A DNA stretch of 14,482 nucleotides from Acetobacteraceae bacterium. GTDB lineage: Bacteria > Pseudomonadota > Alphaproteobacteria > Acetobacterales > Acetobacteraceae. The notes below the pieces were generated by a model that had not been told where the DNA came from, did no database searches, and was given only the letters and a program-made list of their open reading frames with translations. A program made the position numbers and the translations under genes. Below, one piece after another: positions 1 through 6,765 of this stretch. The stretch covers positions 1-14,482 of the forward strand of contig JADGHI010000038.1 in assembly GCA_019689515.1 (NCBI GenBank), given 5' to 3'. Within the stretch, counting starts at the first letter, position 1. Each line of letters begins with the position of its first letter.

Positions 1-2306
1 GCGGCGAAGGAAGCCGCACGCCGCTCCTCCGGCACAGGGCGGTAGAGCGTGTCGCGCTGCTGCGGCACGCGGCCGATCGAGCGGATCAGCGCCTCCATCG
101 CCTCGGGCGGGAATTCCTGGCCGTGCTGCGTGCCGGCGGCGCGCGAGATGCTCTCGTTCATCAGCGTGCCGCCGAGGTCGTTCGCGCCGGCGTCCAGGCA
201 GATCGCCGCCCCCGCGGGCCCCATTTTCACCCAGGAGGTCTGGATGTTGGGGATGTGCGGGTGCAGCACGAGGCGCCCGACCGCGTGCATCAGCACCGCC
301 TCGCGGAAGGTGGGGCCGCGCCGCGCCTGGCCGCGCAGGTACATCGGCGCCTCCATGTGCACGAAGGGCAACGGCACGAACTCCGTGAAGCCGCCGGTCT
401 CCTGCGCCAGGTCACGCAGCGCGAGGAGGTGCCGCGCCCAGGAGACCGGCCCCTCGACATGGCCGTACATGATCGTCGAGGTGGTGCGGAGGCCGAGGCC
501 GTGCGCGGTGCGCACCACCTCCAGCCATTGCGCGGTGTTGACCTTGTCGGGGCAGATCACCGCGCGGACCTCGTCGTCCAGGATCTCCGCCGCGGTGCCG
601 GGCAGCGTGCCGAGGCCCGCCTCGCGCAGCCGCGCGAGGAAGTCGCGCACCGAAAGGCCGAGTGTCGCGGCGCCCTGGGAGACCTCGAGCGGCGAGAAGG
701 CGTGGATGTGCATCTCCGGCACCGCGGCCTTGATGGCGCGGCAGATCGCCTCGTAGGTCTCGCCCGTGTAGTCGGGGTGGATGCCGCCCTGGAGGCAGAC
801 CTCGGTCGCGCCGCGGTCCCACGCCTCGACCGCGCGGCGCACGATCTCCTCCATCGCGAGGTCGTACGGGGCGCCGCGCAACGCCTCGTGCGTGCGGCCC
901 TTGGAGAAGGCGCAGAACCGGCACCGATAGGCGCAGATGTTGGTGTAGTTGATGTTGCGGTTGACGACGTAGCGCACCACCTCGCCGCTGACCGCGCGGC
1001 GCAGCGCGTCCGCCGCGGCGGTGACGTGGCCGTAATCGGCGTCGCGCGCGGCGAACAGGCGCACGATCTCGGGCACGTCGAGGCGCGTGCCGGACGCTGC
1101 GCGCTCGACGATGCGCGCCAGCGCCGCGTCGGCCGCGGCGAGGCGGGGCGAGGGCAGGAGCGGCGGCGTGGTCTCGCCCGGCGACCAGTCGTCGGCGCGC
1201 GCCAGCCCCTCCGCGTCGCTCATGCGCCGCACGCGCGTGGCGAGCTCCGGCGCCAGCCAGCGGTCCGGTGCGCGCGCATAGGCCGGATAGATGGGCAGGC
1301 GCTGCACCAGCACCTTCCCCGCCTCCGCCGTCCGCCGGGCGAGGTCCTCGAGGTGCGGCCAGGGTGCCTCCGGGTTCACGTGGTCCGGCGTGACCGGCGA
1401 GACGCCGCCCCAGTCGTTCAGCCCCGCCGCGACCAGGCGCGGATAGACGCCGGGCGAGAGATTCGGCGGCGCCTGGATGTTCATCTCCGGCCCCAGCACC
1501 AGCCGCGCCACGGCAATGGTCCAGAGCAGGTCGTCGAGGTCCGGCTCCGGCGCCTCGGCCAGCTTCGTGCGCGGCTTGGCACGGAAATTCTGGACGATGA
1601 CCTCCTGGATGTGGCCGTAGCGTTCGTGCAGGTCGCGAATCGCGAGCAGCGCCTCGATCCGCTCGGCACGCGTCTCGCCGATCCCGATCAGGATGCCGGT
1701 CGTGAAGGGCACACGCAGCTCGCCGGCGAGGCGGATCGTCTCCAGCCGCACCGCCGGGTGCTTGTCGGGCGAGCCGTAATGCACCCCGCCCTTCGCGCAG
1801 AGGCGCTCGCTCGCGCTCTCCAGCATGACGCCCTGGCTCGCCGTCACCTCGCGCAGCGCGGCGATCTCCTCGCGCGTCATGACGCCCGGATTGGCGTGAG
1901 GCAGCAGGCCGGTCTCGCGCAGCACCAGTTCGCACATGGCGCGCAGATAGGAGATCGTCGTCGGGTGCCCGAGCGCGGCCAGCGCCTCGCGCGCCGCCGC
2001 CCAGCGCAGCTCCGGCTTATCACCCAGGGTGAACAGCGCCTCGGTGCAGCCCGCCGCCGCGCCGGCGCGCGCGATCGCCAGCACCTCATCGGGCGGGAGA
2101 TAGGCCGGCTGCCCCGCGCGCGGCCGTTCCGCGAAGGTGCAGTAGTGGCAGACGTCGCGGCAAAGCTTCGTCAGCGGGATGAAGACCTTGCGCGAGTAGG
2201 TGACCAGCCGCCCGTGGCCGGCGTCGCGCAGCCGCGCAGCCTCTGCCATCAGCTCGGCCAGCGGGGCTGCTTCCAGCCGCCCCAGGGGGTAGTCCGCCGC
2301 GCCCAT
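1..2306 (-). CDS. fbiC: FO synthase, fused CofG-CofH (FbiC type), 3' end cut by window edge
   Basis: This bifunctional radical-SAM enzyme makes FO (7,8-didemethyl-8-hydroxy-5-deazariboflavin), the chromophore of cofactor F420, from tyrosine and a ribityl-uracil intermediate. About 768 residues are visible. The N-terminal CofG half carries C49-x3-C53-x2-C56 (CRDVCHYC) and the C-terminal CofH half carries C458-x3-C462-x2-C465 (CAYRCRFC); both are radical-SAM 4Fe-4S sites. CofH-type sequence continues to the edge (GGTLMNESISR near the end). Actinobacterial FbiC has about 850 residues, so little is probably missing. The ATG at 2306 gives MGAADYPLGR; an in-frame ATG 20 codons later is possible but less likely. 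The gene is divergent from the LLM genes at 2381, with 74 bp between. Archaea usually carry cofG and cofH separately, so the fusion resembles actinobacterial genes. FO can also serve as a photolyase antenna. The other F420 genes (cofC/D/E) are not in the window. Family call firm. Confidence 0.95.
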   Translation of the reverse strand, partial: MGAADYPLGRLEAAPLAELMAEAARLRDAGHGRLVTYSRKVFIPLTKLCRDVCHYCTFAERPRAGQPAYLPPDEVLAIARAGAAAGCTEALFTLGDKPELRWAAAREALAALGHPTTISYLRAMCELVLRETGLLPHANPGVMTREEIAALREVTASQGVMLESASERLCAKGGVHYGSPDKHPAVRLETIRLAGELRVPFTTGILIGIGETRAERIEALLAIRDLHERYGHIQEVIVQNFRAKPRTKLAEAPEPDLDDLLWTIAVARLVLGPEMNIQAPPNLSPGVYPRLVAAGLNDWGGVSPVTPDHVNPEAPWPHLEDLARRTAEAGKVLVQRLPIYPAYARAPDRWLAPELATRVRRMSDAEGLARADDWSPGETTPPLLPSPRLAAADAALARIVERAASGTRLDVPEIVRLFAARDADYGHVTAAADALRRAVSGEVVRYVVNRNINYTNICAYRCRFCAFSKGRTHEALRGAPYDLAMEEIVRRAVEAWDRGATEVCLQGGIHPDYTGETYEAICRAIKAAVPEMHIHAFSPLEVSQGAATLGLSVRDFLARLREAGLGTLPGTAAEILDDEVRAVICPDKVNTAQWLEVVRTAHGLGLRTTSTIMYGHVEGPVSWARHLLALRDLAQETGGFTEFVPLPFVHMEAPMYLRGQARRGPTFREAVLMHAVGRLVLHPHIPNIQTSWVKMGPAGAAICLDAGANDLGGTLMNESISRAAGTQHGQEFPPEAMEALIRSIGRVPQQRDTLYRPVPEERRAASFA

Positions 2307-2318
2307 TCTCGATCGCCC

Positions 2319-2347
2319 TTGGCAGGATCGGCAGCATCGTGTGGTAT
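2319..2347 (+). promoter_or_regulatory. Candidate sigma-70-type promoter for the LLM pair
   Basis: TTGGCA (2319-2324) and TGGTAT (2342-2347) are separated by 17 bp. The -35 matches consensus at five of six bases; the -10 matches at only three. The -10 box lies 33 bases before the ATG at 2381, leaving a short leader. The 74-bp divergent region must also hold the fbiC promoter, for which only a weak match (TTGCAT-17-CACGAT on the minus strand) is visible. Assigned by eye. Confidence 0.4.
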
Positions 2348-2362
2348 CGCCGGTCCCGATGC
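2334..2362. repeat. Inverted repeat in the fbiC/LLM divergent promoter
   Basis: GCATCG (2334-2339) is repeated inverted as CGATGC (2357-2362), with an outer GGAT/ATCC pair at slightly different offsets. It overlaps the candidate -10 box, a typical place for a repressor or activator site serving divergent genes. A six-base arm can occur by chance, so this is a weak candidate. Confidence 0.2.
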
Positions 2363-2370
2363 AATCCGGG

Positions 2371-2380
2371 GGAGGAGGAG
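2371..2380 (+). promoter_or_regulatory. Ribosome binding site fixing the start of the first LLM gene
   Basis: GGAGGAGGAG lies directly before the ATG at 2381. The reading frame stays open upstream to 2339, but the extension (MWYRRSRCNPG...) runs through the candidate promoter and has no family similarity. The purine-rich site therefore argues for the start at 2381. Confidence 0.75.
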
Positions 2381-3334
2381 ATGCGGATCGGCTTCAACGC
2401 ACCCACGGCGGGACCGCTCGCGGCGCCCGACGCCCTCGTCCGGATCTGCACGGAAGGCGAGGCGCTGGGCTTCGACTACGCCACCTTCAGCGACCATGTG
2501 GTGATCCCGGCCGACATCCACTCCCGCTACCCCTACAGCGACACGGGCGAGTTCCCGGCCGGGGCGCGTGCCGAGAGGCACGAGCAACTGACCGAGGTGG
2601 CCTTCATCGCCGCCCGGACCTCGCGGCTGCGCCTGGTGACCTCGGTCATGGTGGTGCCGCACCGGCCGGCCGTGCTGACCGCGAAAGTCCTGGCAACCAT
2701 TGACGTGCTCTCGGGCGGACGGCTGACAGTCGGCATCGGCGCGGGCTGGCTGAAGGAGGAATTCGAGGCGATCGGTGCCCCCGACTTCGCCGCCCGCGGC
2801 GCGGTGACGGACGAGTACGTCGCGGCCTTCCGCACGCTCTGGACGCAGCCGGACCCACGCTTCGAGGGGCGGTACGCGCGCTTCGCCAACATCATCTTCG
2901 AGCCGAAGCCTGTGCAGAAGCCGCACCCGCCGATCTGGGTCGGCGGCGAGAGCGGCCCGGCGCTGCGGCGTGCGGCGCGGCTCGGCGATGGCTGGTACCC
3001 GATCGGCACCAACCCCGCCCATCCGCTCGACAGCCTCCCGCGCCTGCGGGCCGGCATCGCCCGGCTGCGGCGGCTGACGGAGGAGGCCGGGCGCGACCCG
3101 GCTGCCGTCGCCATCGCCTACCGCATGCAGACCTTTGGGCCTGATGTGCCCGCGAAGGCAAGCGACGGGGAGCGTCGGCTCTTCTCAGGCGGGCCCGCCG
3201 AGATCGTCGCGGATCTGCACGCGCTCCGCGAGCTCGGCGTCAGCCATGCGGATTTCAACTTCGGCGGCGCCACCGCGGAGGCCACGCTCGACGCCATGCA
3301 CCGCTTCCGTGACGAGGTCATCGCGCGCCTTTGA
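2381..3334 (+). CDS. LLM-class F420/flavin-dependent oxidoreductase (TIGR03619-like)
   Basis: A 317-residue luciferase-like monooxygenase-fold protein (TIM barrel) that would transfer hydride or oxygen to an unknown substrate using F420H2 or FMNH2. The start MRIGFNAPT is the usual first beta strand of the family and follows a strong ribosome site. Family features include SDHVVIPADIHSRYPY near residue 36, the LRLVTSVMVVPHR strand, a GIGAGWLKEEF block near residue 120, and PHPPIWVGGESGPALRRAARLGDGWYP near residue 185, a hallmark of the probable F420-dependent (Rv2161c/TIGR03619-like) group. It resembles the minus-strand LLM at 6766-7716 much more than its immediate neighbour at 3363. It is followed 28 bp later by that second LLM gene, so the two are probably cotranscribed. 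The FO synthase next door favours F420, but FMN cannot be excluded from sequence. Confidence 0.9.
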   Translation: MRIGFNAPTAGPLAAPDALVRICTEGEALGFDYATFSDHVVIPADIHSRYPYSDTGEFPAGARAERHEQLTEVAFIAARTSRLRLVTSVMVVPHRPAVLTAKVLATIDVLSGGRLTVGIGAGWLKEEFEAIGAPDFAARGAVTDEYVAAFRTLWTQPDPRFEGRYARFANIIFEPKPVQKPHPPIWVGGESGPALRRAARLGDGWYPIGTNPAHPLDSLPRLRAGIARLRRLTEEAGRDPAAVAIAYRMQTFGPDVPAKASDGERRLFSGGPAEIVADLHALRELGVSHADFNFGGATAEATLDAMHRFRDEVIARL

Positions 3335-3347
3335 CGGCGCGAAGCAC

Positions 3348-3354
3348 AGGAGGG
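3348..3354 (+). promoter_or_regulatory. Ribosome binding site fixing the start of the second LLM gene
   Basis: AGGAGGG lies 8 bases before the ATG at 3363. The frame is open back to 3135, inside the preceding gene, but that extension is an out-of-frame reading of the upstream LLM gene. The ribosome site and the family-typical MRLGITIG start support 3363. Confidence 0.75.
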
Positions 3355-3362
3355 ACGCTGCA

Positions 3363-4406
3363 ATGCGGCTCGGTATCACCATCGGCATGATCCGCGGCGC
3401 GCGGCCGCGCCTCGAGATGGACCTGGTGGAGGAGGCGGAACGCCTCGGCTTCCATGCGGTCTGGTGCGGCGAGGCCTACGGAACGGACGCCGTCACGCCG
3501 ATCACCTGGGTACTCGCGCGCACGACGCGCATCAAGGCCGGCACCGGCATCATGCAGATCCCCGCGCGCACGCCGGCCTGCGCGGCAATGACGACGATGA
3601 CGCTGCAGGCGCTGTCGGGCAACCGCTTCCTCTGCGGCGTCGGCCCCTCCGGCCCGCAGGTGGTGGAGGGATGGCACGGCGTGCCCTTCGGCAGCGGCCT
3701 CGGCCGCACGCGCGAATACATCGAGATCATCCGCAAGATCATCGCGCGCGAGGCACCGTTGGAGTACGAGGGGAAGCACTACCAGATCCCCTATCGCGGC
3801 CCCGGCGCCACCGGGCTCGGCAAGCCGCTGAAGAGCATCTGCCACGCCGATCCCGACATCCCGATCTACACCGCCTCCATCACGCCGGCGGGCCTCCGCC
3901 TCGCGGGTGAGATCGCGGACGGCACGCTGCCGGTCTTCATGTCGCCGGAGAAGGCCGATCTGGTGGCCGGGCCGATCCTCGAGGGGATGAAGAAGGCCGG
4001 GAAGCCCGCGGACCTCTCGCGCTTCGACATCGCGCCCTACACCAAGATCCGCGTCGGCAGCGACGTGCAGGCCTGCCGCGACGCGATCAAGCCGGAGCTC
4101 GCGCTCTACATCGGCGGCATGGGGGCGCGGAGCAAGAACTTCTACAACGACTACGTGGCGCGCCTGGGCTACGAGGCGGCGGCGGCGGTGATCCAGGACC
4201 TCTATCTCGACGGCAAGAAGAAGGAGGCCGCGGCCGCCGTGCCCGACGCGCTGTGCGACGAGCTCGCGCTGCTCGGCCCGCCGGAGCGCATCCGCGACCG
4301 TCTGCAGGCGTGGAAGGCGATCGCGAAGGAAGGCAAGGTCGGCACGCTGGTGCTGACCGGCGCGACGCCCGAGGCGCTGCGCGTGGTGGCGGAGGCGGTG
4401 CTGTAG
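3363..4406 (+). CDS. LLM-class F420-dependent oxidoreductase (TIGR03559-like)
   Basis: A 347-residue luciferase-like TIM-barrel oxidoreductase of the F420-dependent, methylene-H4MPT-reductase-like branch. Diagnostic blocks are VWCGEAYGTDAVTPITWVLA (about residue 36), the IPARTPACAAMTTMTL stretch, GVGPSGPQVVEGWHG (about residue 97), LGRTREYIEIIRKI, and GLGKPLKSICHADPDIPIY (about residue 155). The last blocks are characteristic of the TIGR03559 group, best known from mycobacteria, where F420 is the cofactor. The C-terminus (LLGPPERIRDRLQAWKA) has the usual substrate-side helix. The substrate is unknown. It lies 28 bp after the TIGR03619-like gene on the same strand, and its stop faces the converging tctC gene at 4495. 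Length and motifs look intact. Confidence 0.9.
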   Translation: MRLGITIGMIRGARPRLEMDLVEEAERLGFHAVWCGEAYGTDAVTPITWVLARTTRIKAGTGIMQIPARTPACAAMTTMTLQALSGNRFLCGVGPSGPQVVEGWHGVPFGSGLGRTREYIEIIRKIIAREAPLEYEGKHYQIPYRGPGATGLGKPLKSICHADPDIPIYTASITPAGLRLAGEIADGTLPVFMSPEKADLVAGPILEGMKKAGKPADLSRFDIAPYTKIRVGSDVQACRDAIKPELALYIGGMGARSKNFYNDYVARLGYEAAAAVIQDLYLDGKKKEAAAAVPDALCDELALLGPPERIRDRLQAWKAIAKEGKVGTLVLTGATPEALRVVAEAVL

Positions 4407-4453
4407 GGCGGCCAGCGGGCCTCGACCGAGCGCCCGTACGGAGAGGCTCGGGC

Positions 4454-4482
4454 GCCGGCGGCGCAGCGAGGCTGCCGCCGGC
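4454..4482. terminator. GC hairpin between convergent genes, candidate bidirectional terminator
   Basis: GCCGGCGGC (4454-4462) and GCCGCCGGC (4474-4482) are perfect 9-bp arms around an 11-base loop, with an extra AGC/GCT pairing possible inside. It lies in the 88-bp gap between the stop of the plus-strand LLM gene (4406) and that of the minus-strand tctC (4495), where a shared terminator is expected. There is no T-run on either side, so terminator function is inferred from position and stem only. Confidence 0.45.
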
Positions 4483-4494
4483 CCCCTCCCCGTC

Positions 4495-5499
4495 TCAGTC
4501 CAGCCGCAGTCCGAGGCGGCCGATCAGCTGCTCTTCCGTCGCGATCTGCTGCAGCACCGCCGCGGTGTAGTCGGCACTGTTCAGGTAAAGCAGCGGCATG
4601 TCGTAGCGGTCGAGCAGCGCGTGCAGCGCGGGATCGTCGAGCGCGGCGTGGAAGGCGTCGTGCAGGATCTTCACCACGCCCGGATCCATCCCGCTTGGGC
4701 CGGCGATGCCGAAGGGGGATTCGGAGACGATGTCGATGCCCTCCTCACGCAGCGTCGGCACGTCGGGCAGACGGCGGTGGCGTTCGGCGCCCCAGCTCAC
4801 CAATGCGCGCAGCGGCCCGCCGGGCCCGACCGTGCCGACGTCGAGCGAGCTTGCCGCCGCCGCGACCTGGCCGCCGAGCAGCGCGCTGAGCGCCGCCGCC
4901 GCGCCGCGGAAGGGGACGTGCAGCCAATCGATCCCCTTCAGTTCGGCGATCTGCGTCATCGTGACATGCATCGAGGAGCCGGCGCCGGCGGTGCCGTACT
5001 CGATCTTGCCGGGATTGGCCTTGGCGTAGTCGAGGAACTCCTTGAAGGTCTTCCAGGGCGCATCGGCGCGGACGAGCGTGCCGAACCGGTAGCCGACGAG
5101 CTGGATGATCCAGGTGAAGTCGGTGCGCGGATCGAAAAGCGGCCGAGCCGAGAGGAAGCGATGACGCAGGACCGGAACGGGCATCTGAGCGATGGTGTAG
5201 CCGTCCGGCCTGGTGCCGTTGGCCAGCACCTGCGCGCCCATGATGCCACCGGCGCCGGAGCGGTTGTCGATCACGATCGTCTGGCCGAGCCGCTTCTGCG
5301 CCCCCTCGGCAATGGCGCGCATGACCAGGTCGGTCGGCCCGCCCGGCGGATAGGGAATGACGAGACGAATCGGCCGATCCGGGAAACCCGCCGTCTGCGC
5401 GCGCGCAGGTCGCACCCGGCCGCCGCCGGCGGTGGCGAGCGTCGCGGCCACGCCGCTCCCGAGAGCCATCCGCCGTCCCACACCACGCATAGCAACCAT
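4495..5499 (-). CDS. TctC/Bug-family periplasmic solute-binding protein, downstream copy
   Basis: A 334-residue extracytoplasmic binding protein of the tripartite tricarboxylate transporter (Bug) family, whose members bind small organic acids and related solutes. The N-terminus has a twin-arginine-like GRRMALGSG, a short hydrophobic stretch and an ARAQ cleavage-like site near residue 34. The mature part opens with FPDRPIRLVIPYPPGGPTD, the classic TctC start, followed by NRSGAGG, RPDGYTIAQMP, PGKIEYG and VSESPFGIAGP. ATG 5499 is preferred over an upstream TTG at 5517 because GGGAGGAG (5506-5513) sits 6 bases before it. The protein is roughly three quarters identical by eye to the product of 5684-6697, so the two are tandem paralogs. 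No tctA or tctB membrane gene is present, so its transporter partner must lie elsewhere. Ligand unknown. Confidence 0.93.
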   Translation of the reverse strand: MVAMRGVGRRMALGSGVAATLATAGGGRVRPARAQTAGFPDRPIRLVIPYPPGGPTDLVMRAIAEGAQKRLGQTIVIDNRSGAGGIMGAQVLANGTRPDGYTIAQMPVPVLRHRFLSARPLFDPRTDFTWIIQLVGYRFGTLVRADAPWKTFKEFLDYAKANPGKIEYGTAGAGSSMHVTMTQIAELKGIDWLHVPFRGAAAALSALLGGQVAAAASSLDVGTVGPGGPLRALVSWGAERHRRLPDVPTLREEGIDIVSESPFGIAGPSGMDPGVVKILHDAFHAALDDPALHALLDRYDMPLLYLNSADYTAAVLQQIATEEQLIGRLGLRLD

Positions 5500-5505
5500 C
5501 CTGCG

Positions 5506-5513
5506 CTCCTCCC
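5506..5513 (-). promoter_or_regulatory. Ribosome binding site deciding the start of the downstream tctC
   Basis: On the minus strand GGGAGGAG lies 6 bases before the ATG at 5499. It overlaps the first codons of the longer TTG-started reading frame, which argues against that longer form. Confidence 0.7.
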
Positions 5514-5533
5514 GCAACGTCGTAGGGGCGCCG

Positions 5534-5562
5534 CTTGAAGCCGCTTGCGATGGTTACGTCAA
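5534..5562 (-). promoter_or_regulatory. Candidate promoter of the downstream tctC, overlapping a direct repeat
   Basis: On the minus strand TTGACG (5562-5557) and TTCAAG (5539-5534) are spaced by 17 bp; the -35 matches at five of six bases and the -10 at three. It lies about 34 bases before the ATG at 5499. The -10 lies within two copies of GCCGCTT (plus strand 5530-5536 and 5540-5546), exactly 10 bp apart, with an inverted copy at 5593-5599; these could be regulator contacts. If real, the two tctC copies can be transcribed separately. Confidence 0.35.
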
Positions 5563-5628
5563 TCCAAACCGCTCGGCACGCCAGTCATGCACAAGCGGCA
5601 TCACTTCGCGCGCGACGCGCGAGGTGTC
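5554..5628 (-). pseudogene. Possible C-terminal remnant of an LLM oxidoreductase gene
   Basis: Between the two tctC genes a minus-strand frame of 24 codons ends in TAA (5554-5556) and contains AREVMP. That is exactly the C-terminal motif of the intact LLM protein at 6766-7716, which ends FAREVMPHARG. At DNA level 5595-5613 matches 6780-6798 at 18 of 19 bases. The remnant then runs 13 residues (LVHDWRAERFGLT) past the motif, whereas the intact gene has four. No start, ribosome site or family sequence lies before it. Since each tctC would then be preceded by LLM sequence, it is most simply a leftover of a duplicated LLM-tctC cassette. The matching stretch is short and chance is not excluded. 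Confidence 0.4.
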
Positions 5629-5655
5629 GCATGTGGTCGCAGAGGCCGCATTGCA

Positions 5656-5675
5656 GGGGCGGGGGCGCCCGCCCC
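5656..5675 (-). terminator. GC hairpin just after the upstream tctC stop
   Basis: GGGGCGGG (5656-5663) and CCCGCCCC (5668-5675) form a perfect 8-bp stem with a 4-base loop, 8 bases beyond the stop codon at 5684-5686. There is no T-run after it on the minus strand. Placement suggests termination or 3'-end protection of the upstream tctC message. Confidence 0.4.
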
Positions 5676-5683
5676 TCGCAGCG

Positions 5684-6697
5684 TCACTCGCCCCGCAGGC
5701 CGAGGCGAGCCGCCAGCCGTTCCTCCGTTTCGATCTGACTCAAGACCCACCGGGTGTAGTCCTCGCTGTTCAGGTAGAGCGCCGGCATGTCGTAGCGCTC
5801 GAGCAGCGCCTGCACGGCCGGGTCGTCCATCGCCGCCTTGAAGGCATCGTGCAGCACGCGCACCACGGCGGGGTCCATGCCGCGCGGCCCGGCGATGCCG
5901 TAGGGCGATTCGGAGACGAGATCGATCCCTACATCACGCAGGGTCGGCACCTCGGGGAAGCTGCGGTGGCGCTGCGCGCCCCAACTGACCAACGCCCGCA
6001 GCGCCCCCCCCGGTCCGGCGAGGCCCGCGTCGATCGAGCTCGCAACCGCGGCGATCTGCCCTGCGAGCACCGCGTTGGTCGAGGCAGCGGTGCCGCGGAA
6101 GGGGACGTGCAGCCATTCTATCCCCTTCATCTCCGCGATCTGCGTCATGGTGATGTGGAGCGAGCTGCCGACTCCCGGCGACCCGTACTCGACCTTGCCG
6201 GGATTGGCCTTGGCGTAGTCGAGGAACTCCTGGAAGGTCTTCCAGGGCGCATCCGCCCGCACCAGCACGCCGAACTGGTAGCCGGCAAGCTGGATGATCC
6301 AGGTGAAGTCGGTGCGGGGATTGTAGATCGGACGGGCCGAGAGGAAGCGATGGCGCAGGACCGAGATCGGCATCTGCGCGATGGTGTAGCCGTCCGGCCT
6401 GGTGCCCGTAGCGAGGAGCTGTGCGCCCATGGTGCCGGCAGCGCCACTGCGGTTCTCGACCACGATCGGCTGGCCGAGCGGCTTCTGCGCCGCCTCGGCG
6501 AAGGCGCGCATGACGAGGTCGGTCGGACCGCCCGGCGGATAGGGAACGATGAGGCGGACCGGTCGGTCAGGAAAGGTGCTGGCGCCGCCCGCCTGTTGCG
6601 CACGCGCCGGCCGCGCCGCTCCCCCGCCGGCGAGCATGGCCGCCGCCATGCCCGCCAGGCCCAATTGCCGTCGCCCTAAGCCGCGTGAATGCTTCAT
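5684..6697 (-). CDS. TctC/Bug-family periplasmic solute-binding protein, upstream copy
   Basis: A 337-residue solute-binding protein of the same family as, and closely similar to, the copy at 4495-5499. Signal region: a twin-arginine-like GRRQLGLAG, an Ala-rich hydrophobic stretch and ARAQQ near residue 34. The mature part begins FPDRPVRLIVPYPPGGPTD and shares long near-identical blocks with its paralog (RPDGYTIAQMP, VLRHRFLSARP, PRTDFTWIIQL, EFLDYAKANPGK, RALVSWGA). Differences concentrate in the segment TAASTNAVLAGQ versus AAAALSALLGGQ and in the C-terminal 30 residues, so the ligands may differ. ATG 6697 is chosen because a GGGGGA purine stretch lies upstream; ATG 6712 has none. It lies 68 bp after the LLM gene at 6766 on the same strand, so cotranscription is possible. 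No membrane subunits are nearby. Confidence 0.93.
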   Translation of the reverse strand: MKHSRGLGRRQLGLAGMAAAMLAGGGAARPARAQQAGGASTFPDRPVRLIVPYPPGGPTDLVMRAFAEAAQKPLGQPIVVENRSGAAGTMGAQLLATGTRPDGYTIAQMPISVLRHRFLSARPIYNPRTDFTWIIQLAGYQFGVLVRADAPWKTFQEFLDYAKANPGKVEYGSPGVGSSLHITMTQIAEMKGIEWLHVPFRGTAASTNAVLAGQIAAVASSIDAGLAGPGGALRALVSWGAQRHRSFPEVPTLRDVGIDLVSESPYGIAGPRGMDPAVVRVLHDAFKAAMDDPAVQALLERYDMPALYLNSEDYTRWVLSQIETEERLAARLGLRGE

Positions 6698-6739
6698 TGG
6701 CCGATCCCCCATTATTTTCGAACGTGAATGCGCCCGCTG

Positions 6740-6763
6740 CCGGAGCGTCCATGGTCGTTCCGG
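6740..6763. repeat. 24-bp near-palindrome between LLM stop and upstream tctC
   Basis: A dyad centred on CCATGG, with outer arms CCGGA and TCCGG; 20 of 24 positions are symmetric. It begins 2 bases after the stop codon of the LLM gene (6766-6768) and about 43 bases before the tctC ATG. As RNA it would have mismatches and no natural loop, so an operator site for tctC is at least as likely as a terminator. Confidence 0.35.
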
Positions 6764-6765
6764 AG

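Noticed and set aside
412..1935. Minus-strand 507-codon frame within fbiC
   Set aside because: Out of frame with the CofG/CofH motifs; low-complexity Arg/Ala/Gly translation.
123..2504. Plus-strand open frame of 793 codons opposite fbiC
   Set aside because: It is antisense to a gene with clear radical-SAM motifs; the translation is Arg/Ala/Gly-rich with no domain, as expected for the complementary strand of high-GC3 coding DNA, and it runs into the LLM gene.
3135..3362. N-terminal extension of the second LLM gene
   Set aside because: It overlaps the first LLM gene out of frame, while AGGAGGG before 3363 and the family-typical first strand support the shorter protein.
5500..5517. TTG-started longer form of the downstream tctC
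   Set aside because: The extension would lie over the ribosome site that serves ATG 5499 and adds charged residues before the signal peptide.
5357..6679. Plus-strand 440-codon frame opposite the upstream tctC
   Set aside because: Antisense shadow of a recognised TctC protein; no ribosome site or family sequence.
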